A stretch of DNA of 44,049 nucleotides from Leeuwenhoekiella sp. (GTDB lineage: Bacteria > Bacteroidota > Bacteroidia > Flavobacteriales > Flavobacteriaceae). A model generated the notes under the pieces. That model searched no databases. It was not told where the DNA came from and saw nothing but the letters and a program-made list of their open reading frames with translations. This document shows positions 32,772 through 42,530 of the stretch, piece by piece (positions within the stretch are counted from its first letter, which is position 1; each line of letters starts with the position of its first letter). The stretch spans positions 1-44,049 of the forward strand of contig PAPI01000038.1 in assembly GCA_002708845.1 (NCBI GenBank), given 5' to 3'. A program made the translations under genes and the position numbers.

Positions 32772-35187
32772 AAACAAAAACTTCCATCCTATAGCGGCTA
32801 CTAGCGATCACCTGCTGTTTTGCAGTAACGGCAATGTGGTATTAGGCTACCGGCTCGATCTGCCGGAAATTTATTCCCTATCTGAAAAGGACTTTGAAGA
32901 ATTGCACGCCGGCTGGTTTCAGGCATTTAAAACCCTGCCAACCGGCACATTGATCCACAAACAGGATTACTATCAAAACACTCATTTTGACGCCTCCTCC
33001 CTTCCAAGAGATTCGTTTTTGGCAAAGGCTACTCAAAGCTATTTCCAAAATCGCGAATATACCTTCCACACCAGCTATCTGTTTTTTGTTTTAACCCGTA
33101 AATCTTCGGCCTATGGAAACTACACCAACCCCTTCACCAAAATCGTTAAAAACCTACCGGGCATTCTGGAGGATACTGTTCGGCATTTTAAAGCAGCTGT
33201 GGAAGATGCTGTTGGCTTCCTCAATTCGGGCAAAAAAGTCAAAGTGATTCCATTGAGCCCTGATGAATACCAATCGCTGACGCAAGACTATTTTAACGGC
33301 TTTAATGAAGATTTGACGACCGATATTCTCCTGGATAAAAACAAGATCATCATTGGTAAACACCTGTTTGATGTGCTCGCTGTAAACAACGAAAGCTGCT
33401 TTGGGGAACAAGTAAAAACCAGTAGCGTGGACGAGCGTTTTACCGCAGATGATTTTCAGTTTCATAAGGGATTTATTGACGGACTGGGACTCACTCTCGG
33501 TGAAAACCACATTGTCAATCAAATCCTGATTCTGGATGATAAATACAAGTGGCGTAAAATACTGGATAAGAAAGTTGAAGAACTAAGCAAGAGCTCCAAC
33601 TTCGGTTCACAGAATCGTGTGGTGCTAAACAAAATTCAGGAGATCCTGAAACAGATTAATACCGATGAGAACTCCCGGGTAATCCGCGGGCAACTCAGTG
33701 TGGTGTATTGGGCAGACAGTCAAAAAAAGCTGGATACCATTGGTGCCAAGATCAAAACGGAATTTAAGGAGCTGGATATCGTACCCTACTATCCTATTGG
33801 CGAAGCCCGAAAAAACTACTTCCTCAATTCCTGGTTTGGATTTTCCTCCCACTTTTCAGATGAAGATCTGTACGTCACCGATCTGAAACATGTGCTGTGC
33901 CTGATACTGAATAACACCAACTACAAATCAGATGCTAAAGGCATTCTCTTTAATGACCGGCAGCATAACATTCCGGTATTGAAAGATGTTTGGGACGAAT
34001 CTAAAAAACGCATCAAAGCCCGCAACTTTGCCATCTTTGCACCCACCGGAGAAGGTAAATCCTTTCTGGCCAATAACATCCTGCGCCAGTTTTATGAGGA
34101 GCACGTGCGCCTGGTTATTATTGATCTGGGAGGCTCCTACACCAAGTTTGCCAAACTCTACCCGGGCCAGCATATCATCCTGCGCTATGAAGCCGGTAAG
34201 AATTTGGGAATTAATCCCTTTTATTCCCCCGAAGGTGAAATCCCTTCCGCAGAACGACTGGAAGATCTGACGGTATTCCTGTTTGAACTCTACCACAGCG
34301 AAAACAAGTACACCAAAGCCCAATCGGTTTCTCTTAAAAAAATACTTACTGCTTATTACAAAGCGACACCTTCAAACTATTCCCTGAATGGATTTTATGA
34401 ATTTGTGTATGACCAGCAGCAGGATCTGTTGGCAGAACTTCAAATCCATCCCGACTACTTCGATCTTCAGGCTTTTCTGCACGTGATGTCGGAGTATGTT
34501 GGCGATGGTCTATACAGCTATTTGTTTGAGGTAGATCAGGATCAGACCTATACCCTGGAAGACAAACGCCTGATCATCTTTGAGCTGGACGAAGTAAAAG
34601 ACAACAAGGAGATTCTTTCGGTGATGCTCAAGCTCATTAAAACCGCCATTCAGCGTACGATCTGGAAAAACAAAGCTGAACGGGGAATCATTCTCTTTGA
34701 TGAGTTTGCCAAACAACTCAAATTTGAAAACGTACTGGAAAGTGTGGAGTTCTACTATCAGGCGATCCGCAAGCAAAATGGTGCCATTGGTATCATTTTA
34801 CAATCCATCAACCAACTGCCCGGCAATGCTACTTCAGCCAGTATTCTGGAAAACACGCAGGTAATTTACAGCCTGAATAACGAAAAGGGCTATGACGAAC
34901 TCGCCCGCAGACTGAATCTATCCAGTCACGATCTAAACCAGTTAAAATCCATCCGTAATAAGCTCAGCGGGGAACGCAAGTACACCGAGATTTTTATCAA
35001 GATCGGTAAAGAGAGTAACATCTTCCGCCTGGAGGTACCCCCTGAAGTCTATGCCGCTTACCTCACAGACGGAAAGGAAAACGAGGCTATAATGGCCTTG
35101 TACGCACAAACCCAAAATATGGAAGAGGCCATCAGGCAATTCATTAGCCCCTCCCGGTCTGTTCAGTCCAAAATACAAAAGCAATAA
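32758..35187 (+). CDS. traG: Conjugation ATPase TraG (VirB4-like)
   Basis: An 809-residue protein. The N-terminal half is the VirB4 interaction region. Walker A is APTGEGKSFLANNIL near residue 430, and Walker B-type residues follow (LVIIDLGGSY and later GIILFDEFAK). The C-terminal part holds IGIILQSINQLPG, a motif of VirB4 ATPases. It powers assembly of the mating channel and sits at the inner membrane with TraF. The length is usual for Bacteroidota TraG. The name follows CTnDOT use and differs from the plasmid TraG coupling protein. Confidence 0.96.
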   Translation: MITIKNKNFHPIAATSDHLLFCSNGNVVLGYRLDLPEIYSLSEKDFEELHAGWFQAFKTLPTGTLIHKQDYYQNTHFDASSLPRDSFLAKATQSYFQNREYTFHTSYLFFVLTRKSSAYGNYTNPFTKIVKNLPGILEDTVRHFKAAVEDAVGFLNSGKKVKVIPLSPDEYQSLTQDYFNGFNEDLTTDILLDKNKIIIGKHLFDVLAVNNESCFGEQVKTSSVDERFTADDFQFHKGFIDGLGLTLGENHIVNQILILDDKYKWRKILDKKVEELSKSSNFGSQNRVVLNKIQEILKQINTDENSRVIRGQLSVVYWADSQKKLDTIGAKIKTEFKELDIVPYYPIGEARKNYFLNSWFGFSSHFSDEDLYVTDLKHVLCLILNNTNYKSDAKGILFNDRQHNIPVLKDVWDESKKRIKARNFAIFAPTGEGKSFLANNILRQFYEEHVRLVIIDLGGSYTKFAKLYPGQHIILRYEAGKNLGINPFYSPEGEIPSAERLEDLTVFLFELYHSENKYTKAQSVSLKKILTAYYKATPSNYSLNGFYEFVYDQQQDLLAELQIHPDYFDLQAFLHVMSEYVGDGLYSYLFEVDQDQTYTLEDKRLIIFELDEVKDNKEILSVMLKLIKTAIQRTIWKNKAERGIILFDEFAKQLKFENVLESVEFYYQAIRKQNGAIGIILQSINQLPGNATSASILENTQVIYSLNNEKGYDELARRLNLSSHDLNQLKSIRNKLSGERKYTEIFIKIGKESNIFRLEVPPEVYAAYLTDGKENEAIMALYAQTQNMEEAIRQFISPSRSVQSKIQKQ

Positions 35188-35206
35188 CCTTTTAATTCAT
35201 ATCACC

Positions 35207-35806
35207 ATGAAAACACACGTCACACATCAAATCAAAAAACTAGGACTGGTAATAGCCTTAATCACTGCCCTCTTAACGCCTGGCCGTGGCACGGCCCAGG
35301 GGATGCCGGTTTATGACAATACCAATTTTGTAAGTCTGGTCAAGTCGCTATTGGAATCGGCCAAGCAAACCTCGCAACTGCTTAAAACGGTGGAATTCCT
35401 AAAACAGCAAAAAGAGAACCTGGAAAAGGTTAATAATGTAGTCAAGCAGCTTAAAGCTGTAAAGGAAATCGGTAAAAACAATGCCCGGCTTATTCAGGTG
35501 ATGCGTCAGGATTTGCGGGAAATTCTCAACTCTCCCTACATCAAACCTGATGAAGTCTTAAAGATTACCGATGCCTTTAATGAACTGGTAGATAATTCGC
35601 TGGAGGCGATGGACTTTATAGATCAGATCTTGTCGAGTAACTACCTGAAAATGTCTGATGCAGACCGAGCGGCAATTCTAAAAGAAAAGGAAGCCGAATC
35701 AAAAGAAATGGTGGCTACCATCAATTTAAAGACCAAACGCTATAAGGAGATCATCGCCTTTCGGAAACTGCAGGATAGAATCAACAACCGCGAAACCGGC
35801 TATTAG
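35207..35806 (+). CDS. Conjugal transfer protein TraI-like (VirB5-type position)
   Basis: A 199-residue secreted protein. Residues 1-30 form a signal peptide (LVIALITALLTPGRGTAQG). The mature part starts MPVYDNTNFVSLVKSLLESA and is a long helical bundle with coiled-coil stretches. 'PV.D..N' after the signal peptide is typical of VirB5-like surface adhesins, and the DUF4141/TraI slot in Bacteroidota operons lies between TraG and TraJ, as here. The symbol is left blank because identity rests on position and layout. Confidence 0.78.
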   Translation: MKTHVTHQIKKLGLVIALITALLTPGRGTAQGMPVYDNTNFVSLVKSLLESAKQTSQLLKTVEFLKQQKENLEKVNNVVKQLKAVKEIGKNNARLIQVMRQDLREILNSPYIKPDEVLKITDAFNELVDNSLEAMDFIDQILSSNYLKMSDADRAAILKEKEAESKEMVATINLKTKRYKEIIAFRKLQDRINNRETGY

Positions 35807-35808
35807 GT

Positions 35809-36651
35809 ATGAGTGTGCTTGTGATTTTAGGAATCGGTTTGGAGTATGTGGATGCTATTTTTGAAACCATCATCAGCAATCCGGTAGCCCAGTATACCAT
35901 TACCGGGATGAAAACCCTTGCGGTACTGTTCTTTCTGGTGAATATCCTGAAAAAGTATAATGAAGGGATTGCAGACCGCTATGGCTACACCTGGGGTTTG
36001 AGTCCCGGCGAACTGGCTAAGAATTTTGCTGTGGTATTGATTGCTATCTTTTCGACACAGATTCTGGGCTTCTTTGACGGGATCCTTGTGGCTATTGAAT
36101 CGCAATACCGCGATACCGCTCCTGCCCTCTTACCGTTGCAAATGCAGGAAATCCCCATTGAAGAAGAAGTGGGCATGTATGAAGGGATGAAAGCGGCAAT
36201 GGCCTTGCTTTATGAAGCTTTGGTGACCCCGTTGTTCGGTTTTAAAATCTTTTCCTTTATAGGGGGCATTCTCTTGTGGATTTTGGATCTATTCATTTAC
36301 CCGTTGTTTCTGGCAGAACGTTTTTTCCTGCTGGGCATCATGCAGGCCTTTTTTCCTTTGATTATTAGCCTGGCGGTATTTGAAAAGTTCCGCTCCCTGG
36401 CTTACGAGTTCTTTAAACTCTATGCCGCAGTATATATGTTGGTCCCGGCCTTCTTTCTGGTCAACGTTTTTATCAATGCCCTCTACACCGAAATCAACGA
36501 ACACTTTTGGCAAAACCTATTGGGTTCTGATTATGGACAGGATTTTTTTGCTCCGGTTATCCAATTGGGCTCGGTGGGGTTTATTGTCTTTTTAAAATTC
36601 AAGCTCTACCGCCGGGCCATCTCTTTTACCCTTCGCTTGTTCACCACTTAA
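35809..36651 (+). CDS. traJ: Conjugal transfer protein TraJ (VirB6-like)
   Basis: A 280-residue polytopic inner-membrane protein with about six helices (NPVAQYTITGMKTLAVLFFL, IGGILLWILDLFIYPLFL, LLGIMQAFFPLIISLAVF, LYAAVYMLVPAFFLVNVF). The helix order and place between the VirB5-like and TraK genes fit TraJ. It would form the inner-membrane pore part of the channel. It starts 2 bp after the previous stop. Confidence 0.9.
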   Translation: MSVLVILGIGLEYVDAIFETIISNPVAQYTITGMKTLAVLFFLVNILKKYNEGIADRYGYTWGLSPGELAKNFAVVLIAIFSTQILGFFDGILVAIESQYRDTAPALLPLQMQEIPIEEEVGMYEGMKAAMALLYEALVTPLFGFKIFSFIGGILLWILDLFIYPLFLAERFFLLGIMQAFFPLIISLAVFEKFRSLAYEFFKLYAAVYMLVPAFFLVNVFINALYTEINEHFWQNLLGSDYGQDFFAPVIQLGSVGFIVFLKFKLYRRAISFTLRLFTT

Positions 36652-36661
36652 AAGTATTTCT

Positions 36662-37279
36662 ATGAAAACACCTTATAACGCTATTTACGCCGCGCTTAAA
36701 ATCAATCGGCTCATTGTATGGCTGGTCGTGGTATGTGCTACGCTTTCCTCCCTCTTTTCAGGATGGATGGTGTATCGTATGCATCAGCAGTCTTTACAAA
36801 ACGCCTTTGCCATCAGCGATCAGGGTGAAGTGATTCCCCTGAAACTGGTGAGTCAATACGAAAATCTGGAGGTAGAAGCCTTAGCACATTTGGAGCAGTT
36901 CCACCGCTTCTTTTACGATATAGACGCCAGCAATTATGAAAGCAATCTGGAGAAAGCCCTGTGGTTGGGGAATAACTCCGTAGATAATATTTACCGGCAG
37001 AAAAAAACGGAGGGCGTCTACAACCGCCTGATTCAGTACTCGCTGGTACAAAATGTATTGCGTATAGAATCTCAAATCGATTTAAATACCGATCCCTATC
37101 GCTTTCAAACCACGGTATTTTTTGAAATCAATCGCGGCAGTATAACAGATACCTACGAACTCATAACAACCGGAAACCTGATACACGTAGACCGCAACTT
37201 TCCGCACAATCCGCACGGGCTACTGATAACAGATTTCTTTGAAAAGAGCTTGCGGAAAATCGAAGCAGAAAGCCGGTAA
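36662..37279 (+). CDS. traK: Conjugal transfer protein TraK (VirB8-like)
   Basis: A 205-residue bitopic protein with one N-terminal membrane helix (IVWLVVVCATLSSLFSGWMV) and an alpha+beta periplasmic domain (HLEQFHRFFYDIDASNYESN). This matches VirB8-type assembly factors and the TraK place in the operon. It would link TraM and TraN with the inner membrane. Confidence 0.92.
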   Translation: MKTPYNAIYAALKINRLIVWLVVVCATLSSLFSGWMVYRMHQQSLQNAFAISDQGEVIPLKLVSQYENLEVEALAHLEQFHRFFYDIDASNYESNLEKALWLGNNSVDNIYRQKKTEGVYNRLIQYSLVQNVLRIESQIDLNTDPYRFQTTVFFEINRGSITDTYELITTGNLIHVDRNFPHNPHGLLITDFFEKSLRKIEAESR

Positions 37280-37297
37280 AACCTAAACCTTAAGATT

Positions 37298-38230
37298 ATG
37301 AAAATCCAAAAAAACAAACTTGTCTTTGCCTCAATCATTACGGTGATCATCATGTTTTTAGTCTCTTATGCGATGATGCTGGCCAACCAGGACGAGGAAC
37401 CTGAACTTTTAAAAGAAACGGCTGTGCCGGAACTTAAAGAAGATCCGGAGATCTATCAGTCCAAACTGGATGCGATCAATGCCCTGAAGGAAGAACGCGA
37501 GACCACGGCTCCCAGTGTGTATAATGAACTCCTGATGGATTCGCTGGGCTATTTTGATCCTGAATATCCTGAAAATCAAAAACAGCATATTATAGACAGT
37601 ATTTATGCATCGGCCCGAATCAATTACGATACCAGTGAATATGCCGATTCTCGTGACGAACCGGAAGCGCAGCAATCCATTCCTGAAAGAGATTCAAGGC
37701 TTGATTCTATTGAGCGTAGCCAAAACCGCAAAGTGGAAGTCCAGGAACTCGGACTGGAACATCAGCTGTTCTTTGCAGCGCGGCCTAAATCGGGATCAAG
37801 TGAAGCTCAGGCCCAGGTAACTATTCCGGTTGTGGTAGATGGCGATCAGGTCGTAAAAGCCAATAGTCGACTGCGTCTGCGAACAATTGAAACAGCATCG
37901 TACAAAGGGAGAACGATCCCTAAAAACACTCCGGTATTTGGCTTTGTAAACTTTCAGCCCAACCGGGTGCTGATTCGTATCGAAAGTATTGAACAGGAGC
38001 CGGTAGAACTGGAGGCTTTTGACCTGCAGGATTCTCAGGAAGGCATCTATGTTGAAAACAACGTCAGAACTGAGGCTACAAGCGAGGTGCTTGATGATGT
38101 GCTTCAGGAGGTCAATATTCCGGGAGTGCCTCAGGTGGGAGGTATCGGTCAGGTACTGCGCCGGGGAAATCGTACGGTTAAAGTTACCGTGCTGAATAAT
38201 TATAAAATGCTGCTTAAACGAGCTAACTAA
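37298..38230 (+). CDS. traM: Conjugal transfer protein TraM (VirB10-like)
   Basis: A 310-residue protein with a short cytoplasmic N-terminus, one membrane helix (LVFASIITVIIMFLVSYAMM), an acidic, Pro/Glu-rich linker and a C-terminal beta domain (VVKANSRLRLRTIETASYKG then IPKNTPVFGFVNFQPNRVLI). 'G..IPK.T..FG' is a mark of the TraM/VirB10-like domain. It spans the envelope and senses ATP use by TraG. The acidic linker around residues 35-160 is probably disordered. Confidence 0.94.
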   Translation: MKIQKNKLVFASIITVIIMFLVSYAMMLANQDEEPELLKETAVPELKEDPEIYQSKLDAINALKEERETTAPSVYNELLMDSLGYFDPEYPENQKQHIIDSIYASARINYDTSEYADSRDEPEAQQSIPERDSRLDSIERSQNRKVEVQELGLEHQLFFAARPKSGSSEAQAQVTIPVVVDGDQVVKANSRLRLRTIETASYKGRTIPKNTPVFGFVNFQPNRVLIRIESIEQEPVELEAFDLQDSQEGIYVENNVRTEATSEVLDDVLQEVNIPGVPQVGGIGQVLRRGNRTVKVTVLNNYKMLLKRAN

Positions 38231-38242
38231 AATCTGAAACCT

Positions 38243-39091
38243 ATGAAAAATCTAATGTACGCTTCCGTTTGGATGATGGTGTTATCCTGCTATAGCGCAA
38301 GAGGACAAAACCAGAATGCTATACAATTAGACACCATTTATGCCAATGACTATACCAATGTGGCTCTGTTCTTTCCGGAGTCGATACGTCAGGGAATTGT
38401 CGGATCTAAAGATTTTGTATTTAGTTTTAACCGGGATGAAGCCCAACATTTAGGCCTCTTACAGGCCAAACCTGGAAGACCCAGTAATTTACTGGTAATC
38501 AGTACAACGGGTTCGGTTTTTTCGTATCTTGTGATGTACAAAGAGTCAATAAACCGGTACACCTATTTTGTTGATCCCCAAGAACGAATTGGTACTGAAA
38601 CCTCAAATTATAGTAATCCGATACACTTCTCTGGAGAAGTCAAAACTTCTTCAGGGACACCCCCTTTCCCCTACGACCGGTATTGTGAATACCTGATTCA
38701 GAAAAAACAAAAGATAGGTCGGTTAAAGACCCGAAATCAAGGAATTATCCTAAGTGTGGAAAACATCGTGTTTCATAAGGATGCCCTGTATTTTGTAATG
38801 GAAATCGAAAATCGATCCGGTCTGGATTATGATTTTAATTATATGAGTTTGTCCAACCAAACCCGATTAAAAGGAAAACGAAAGTCCATGCAAAAACTTC
38901 CCAAAGAACCGCTTTTTACCCATCAAGTGCCCAAAAAAATTATACCCGGGGAAGTTAAGCGCTTTGTTTATGTGGTGCCCAAATTTTCATTAAGCAGGGA
39001 TCGTAGACTGATTGTGGATTTGGTGGAAGCCCAAGGTGAACGGGTATTAAAGCTGAAGATTAATCCAAAATATATCAACTATCCAAACTGA
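38243..39091 (+). CDS. traN: Conjugal transfer protein TraN (VirB9-like)
   Basis: A 282-residue exported protein. The signal peptide is MYASVWMMVLSCYSARGQ-like, cut at about residue 21. The mature part begins with NAIQLDTIYANDYTNVALFF and continues as a beta-rich fold ending in RFVYVVPKFSLSRDRRLIVD. The 'I.A....T.ALFFP..I..G..G' start is typical of TraN, the outer-membrane-side VirB9-like component. It works with TraM in the outer core of the channel. Confidence 0.94.
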   Translation: MKNLMYASVWMMVLSCYSARGQNQNAIQLDTIYANDYTNVALFFPESIRQGIVGSKDFVFSFNRDEAQHLGLLQAKPGRPSNLLVISTTGSVFSYLVMYKESINRYTYFVDPQERIGTETSNYSNPIHFSGEVKTSSGTPPFPYDRYCEYLIQKKQKIGRLKTRNQGIILSVENIVFHKDALYFVMEIENRSGLDYDFNYMSLSNQTRLKGKRKSMQKLPKEPLFTHQVPKKIIPGEVKRFVYVVPKFSLSRDRRLIVDLVEAQGERVLKLKINPKYINYPN

Positions 39092-39098
39092 TAAAACT

Positions 39099-39464
39099 AT
39101 GAAAGCGTTCTATTTAATTTTAGGTATTATCCTGTTTTCAGGCTGTTCCAAAACTAAAAGCAAAAGCCCGGAAGAAGTCACCCAAAAAGTCCTGGAAAGT
39201 TTTTACACACGGGATAATGAGATGCTGAAAACCTATACCACAGAAACCGGGTACCAAGGCTTAATGCAGATTCAAAACTTTTTTATTGAAGATACCGAAA
39301 CAGAAATGGATTTTAAGGTTCTTCAGCAAACTCAGGAAGGAGATACCGCCTGGGTAAAATGTACGATCAACTATTTAGAAAAACCTGAAACCTTCAAACT
39401 GGTTAAGGAAGATGGGCAATGGAAAGTCACTGAAAAAGGATTACGCGAGAAAAGTCCGTTTTAA
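39099..39464 (+). CDS. Lipoprotein with DUF4878/NTF2-like domain, last gene of the tra operon
   Basis: A 121-residue lipoprotein (FYLILGIILFSGCSKTKSKS, Cys16). The mature domain has SPEEVTQKVLESFYTRDNEM and later KLVKEDGQWKVTEKGL, a pattern of DUF4878-type NTF2-fold lipoproteins. It starts 7 bp after traN, so it is transcribed with the transfer genes. It takes the operon place of outer-membrane accessory lipoproteins (VirB7-like in position only). A surface-exclusion role is possible but not shown. Confidence 0.78.
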   Translation: MKAFYLILGIILFSGCSKTKSKSPEEVTQKVLESFYTRDNEMLKTYTTETGYQGLMQIQNFFIEDTETEMDFKVLQQTQEGDTAWVKCTINYLEKPETFKLVKEDGQWKVTEKGLREKSPF

Positions 39465-39635
39465 CGTAATTTGAAATAAAATGATAACCACCGGTCTAAC
39501 CTAATAGCAATATACTTCGGTTAGGATTTAATTTTAAGTTGTGACTGTATTCACACATTTTTAGTGTCTAATGGATTCCAATTTTATTTACTCAAAAATT
39601 CTTCCCGACCGATTATATGATTTTTCAAAAAAGAA

Positions 39636-39681
39636 GTAATTTTGGACAAAATCCTATAATGCGGAAAATGTCCGAAATTAC
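39636..39681. other. 13-bp inverted repeat between the tra and mob operons
   Basis: GTAATTTTGGACA (39636-39648) pairs with TGTCCGAAATTAC (39669-39681) with one G-T wobble and a 20-nt loop. It lies in the 268-bp gap after the tra operon, 52 bp before the small gene at 39733. No T run follows, so a simple terminator is unlikely. An operator or leader hairpin for the small gene is more likely. Confidence 0.45.
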
Positions 39682-39732
39682 AAAACAACACATTCTGATT
39701 CCTTATTGTTCAACAACTAAACCGGTATCAAA

Positions 39733-39906
39733 ATGACCAATTCTCAAAAGATACATATTCGAATTGAAGAGTTACGTAAAAAGGCGTCGGAACTTCATAA
39801 AACGGGTTTTGAAGATGCTGAATTCAATCAACGCCATCAATCCTTACAGGATCAGATTTTAGGACTGGAAATGGCCTTGGAAATCATCGAACGGTCAACT
39901 GATTAA
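39733..39906 (+). CDS. Small coiled-coil protein (57 aa)
   Basis: ATG at 39733 opens 57 codons: MTNSQKIHIRIEELRKKASE, a Glu/Lys-rich helix, then FNQRHQSLQDQILGLEMALE and a short tail. The whole protein looks like a two-helix coiled coil with heptad leucines. It sits between the tra operon and the convergent coupling-protein gene, with a hairpin upstream. No known family is recognised. Its even codon use and helical regularity support it as real. Confidence 0.6.
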   Translation: MTNSQKIHIRIEELRKKASELHKTGFEDAEFNQRHQSLQDQILGLEMALEIIERSTD

Positions 39907-39911
39907 AAACG

Positions 39912-41480
39912 CTAACTCCTAAATCTGCGCAGGATTTCCCAATGAATGCGTTTAAAATTGGTTTCATAATCTTCCTCTGAAAAGCGCTTTGCGGCTTGAG
40001 GAAGCTGTCTTTCAATTTTACCCAGCTTAAACTGTACTTTGCAGTCTAAACCATCCGCATAGGTAATGAACTCCCCTTGCTTTAACCGGAAGAACACATC
40101 CGCCCGCACTTTAGAAACCTCGCGCTCACCGGTAGTCACACGCGTATCAAAGTCCAGTGTATAGCCTTTGCTCACGCTTTTAGTTGGGTTTTTGATGATT
40201 TCAAAAAAACGCTCGTAGTACTTAGCGGTGTCGGGGTCATTAACCTTACCAAAAAACTGATACGAGAGATTGGCCAGAATGGCTCTACTGGCTTTATCCC
40301 CGTACATCATATCGTTTTGCACCTTGTCCTGCATTACATAAATCGTGGCCACATCATAGCTCCGTAGCGTTGCGGGGATGCGGTGCATATTAAGCAAGCG
40401 AATGGTGGGTGCTTCTTCCATCATTACAAAAGAAGATTGCTGGCCCCTTACACTCATTTGCTTGATCGCAGTATGTAGAATGGTAGCGATTACGGGTGAA
40501 TAAGCCGACTCATACTTAGGATTATTGACCACACTGATCACAGATGGACTTTTAGGGTTATTGAGATCCAGCGGAACTTCATCTGCAGATAAGGCCATAA
40601 ATATGCGTTTGGTACTGATACGTTTTAGGGCATTAGCCAGGGTACTAATCACTCCGGCTGTTTGCTTTTCAGAATCTATCCCACTGATAAAAGCACTGGC
40701 CATAATACGTGAAGTGCGATTTTCAGAAAGCCAAAGTACCAGTTGTTTGGTATCCAGATACTGATATAGCGCGATCATATGAGGCAGGGTACATAGGTTA
40801 GGCAAATCTTCCTTTAAACGCCAGATCATTCCACATAAAAGTCCTTCGGCTGCATCATTGAAGAATTTAGATGAACCGGTAACAACCTGTTCTTTTTGCT
40901 CGAGCAGGTTTTCCAGTAGTACGCGAGCCACTTCATTTACGCTTTCTTCATTGGGTAAATAGCGTGGAGCAATGGGATTTACTTTATGAATGACTTCATC
41001 AAAAGCGATGGTGTAAAAAGGTATATCAGTGCTTTCAAAAAGCGGATAGGCAATCTCGGTCAGTTCAAAATTTTTGTAATCGTGGATGATTCCACAAAAC
41101 TGATTATGTTGAAAATGCTTGAGGAATTGATAGACCACGCTTTCAGTTTTTCCGCTTCCGGCAGAAGCGATTACCGAAGCTCCACGTTTGATGTTCTCAA
41201 TATGAAAGCGCTTGTTATGGGTCTCAAACTGTACCCGGTATTTTGATCGGATCGCCGTATTTAAAGTTGAAGTAAATACTTCGATGCAGGTTCCCAGAAA
41301 AAGCATCGGACAGGTATAGCATAACAGGATTAAATACCAATTCACCTGTAGGATCAATACAGCAGTTGAAACTCCCAAAACTAAAAGTCCAACTACCCAG
41401 GCACGGCTAAAGAATCGTTTGGCCAATACATAAAGTAAAAGAAATGCCACCTCTATTACTAGTATTTCAATTATATCCAT
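39912..41480 (-). CDS. mobC: Type IV coupling protein (VirD4/TraG-type, MobC of Bacteroidota elements)
   Basis: A 522-residue coupling ATPase. Two or three membrane helices lie at residues 5-70. Walker A is IASAGSGKTESV (residues 104-115), and a later acidic motif sits in FVMMEEAPTIRLL followed by YDVATIYVMQDKVQ. It binds the relaxase-DNA complex and pumps it into the channel. The gene begins 7 bp after the relaxase stop in the mob operon. 'mobC' follows Bacteroides naming. It converges with the tra operon. Confidence 0.92.
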   Translation of the reverse strand: MDIIEILVIEVAFLLLYVLAKRFFSRAWVVGLLVLGVSTAVLILQVNWYLILLCYTCPMLFLGTCIEVFTSTLNTAIRSKYRVQFETHNKRFHIENIKRGASVIASAGSGKTESVVYQFLKHFQHNQFCGIIHDYKNFELTEIAYPLFESTDIPFYTIAFDEVIHKVNPIAPRYLPNEESVNEVARVLLENLLEQKEQVVTGSSKFFNDAAEGLLCGMIWRLKEDLPNLCTLPHMIALYQYLDTKQLVLWLSENRTSRIMASAFISGIDSEKQTAGVISTLANALKRISTKRIFMALSADEVPLDLNNPKSPSVISVVNNPKYESAYSPVIATILHTAIKQMSVRGQQSSFVMMEEAPTIRLLNMHRIPATLRSYDVATIYVMQDKVQNDMMYGDKASRAILANLSYQFFGKVNDPDTAKYYERFFEIIKNPTKSVSKGYTLDFDTRVTTGEREVSKVRADVFFRLKQGEFITYADGLDCKVQFKLGKIERQLPQAAKRFSEEDYETNFKRIHWEILRRFRS

Positions 41481-41487
41481 AACCCTT

Positions 41488-42519
41488 TTAGATACCGATT
41501 GAACTTGATTTCACGGCAATACCCACTCCCCTTTTTAAAGCTTTAAAGGCTTTGTAGGCCAGTTGCACCTGATTAACCGGAATAGTGGGTGGTAATTTTA
41601 ATCCGGTCTCCCGCATCAGCTTTAAAGCGGCGATACGCTGGGGATGGGGAAGTTTCAACAGATCCTTATAAAACTTAGCCGGGTCTTTTAAAAAATCCCT
41701 GCGGGAGGTATACTGATCTAAAAAATTCCGATTGTAGTTAAAGAGCTTATCAAAAGACTTTTCAGCCTGGGCGAAAAAGGTATCCCGGTCAAAACCACGC
41801 TTGATCTGCTTCCCGTTAAATTCTACCTCTGAGTTTTTGTATTTACTTCCAGGAGAAAGACTGATCGAATTCGACTGATCCTTTCTGCTTACGATTATAT
41901 GGATATGACTCTGCGGTCCCGGCTTTTCCATTCCCTGCACAATGCGTTTGCCATTAAGTTGGTGGGGTGCTTCCAGTTCCAAACGTTTGATTTTATCGCG
42001 AAGCGCTTGAAGATTTCCGATGGTAGTACCGGTCTGAATGCGGTAGATTTCATCTTTTAAAGTTTGGATTTTGGAAGCTATGGGCTGGTTACCGATCACC
42101 TCCCGATCTGTGCCCTTAAAGCGTCGGGTATATTCAATCTTAGCAAAATAGTTGATGTCGCTTACCTGAATAGGCCTGCCGTTGAGCTCTCGGTTAAAAG
42201 CCTTGACATAGTTCTTCATCAGCTCGCGCGTATACCGCTTTAGATCTTCCGGATGATTTTTGAGCTGCTGCAATTCCCTTTTGGAGGGGTTAACCGTAAT
42301 GGAATAAAACTTAGGTTCGCTGCGTTTGAGTTTGGCTGTATTGGAATCGATCTCTGCCACTACCCGATCCGGTTTAATTCCTTCTTCGGTTTGATTGAAG
42401 AAATACTCAAAATTCTCGAGGGTACGCTCTTCGTTTTCCTTTTCCAGATAGCTGACAAAATCCTGTGAACTCTGATTAAAATTAACTCCTAATTTCTGAG
42501 GGGTGATGGTGATGTACAT
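41488..42519 (-). CDS. mobB: MobB-type relaxase (DUF5712)
   Basis: From ATG at 42519 the protein has 343 residues. A start 33 bp earlier would overlap the preceding gene's stop and adds an unlikely MGWKGFLNAST. It starts MYITITPQKLGVNFNQSSQD. The middle has a His-x-His motif (PGPQSHIHIIVSRKDQSNSI) typical of HUH relaxases. The C-terminal half is basic and helical (NYNRNFLDQYTSRRDFLKDP). It nicks oriT, attaches to the 5' end and is transferred. It lies between BfmA/BtgA and the coupling protein with short gaps, so all three form one operon. Confidence 0.9.
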   Translation of the reverse strand: MYITITPQKLGVNFNQSSQDFVSYLEKENEERTLENFEYFFNQTEEGIKPDRVVAEIDSNTAKLKRSEPKFYSITVNPSKRELQQLKNHPEDLKRYTRELMKNYVKAFNRELNGRPIQVSDINYFAKIEYTRRFKGTDREVIGNQPIASKIQTLKDEIYRIQTGTTIGNLQALRDKIKRLELEAPHQLNGKRIVQGMEKPGPQSHIHIIVSRKDQSNSISLSPGSKYKNSEVEFNGKQIKRGFDRDTFFAQAEKSFDKLFNYNRNFLDQYTSRRDFLKDPAKFYKDLLKLPHPQRIAALKLMRETGLKLPPTIPVNQVQLAYKAFKALKRGVGIAVKSSSIGI

Positions 42520-42530
42520 AGTGCTCGCAT

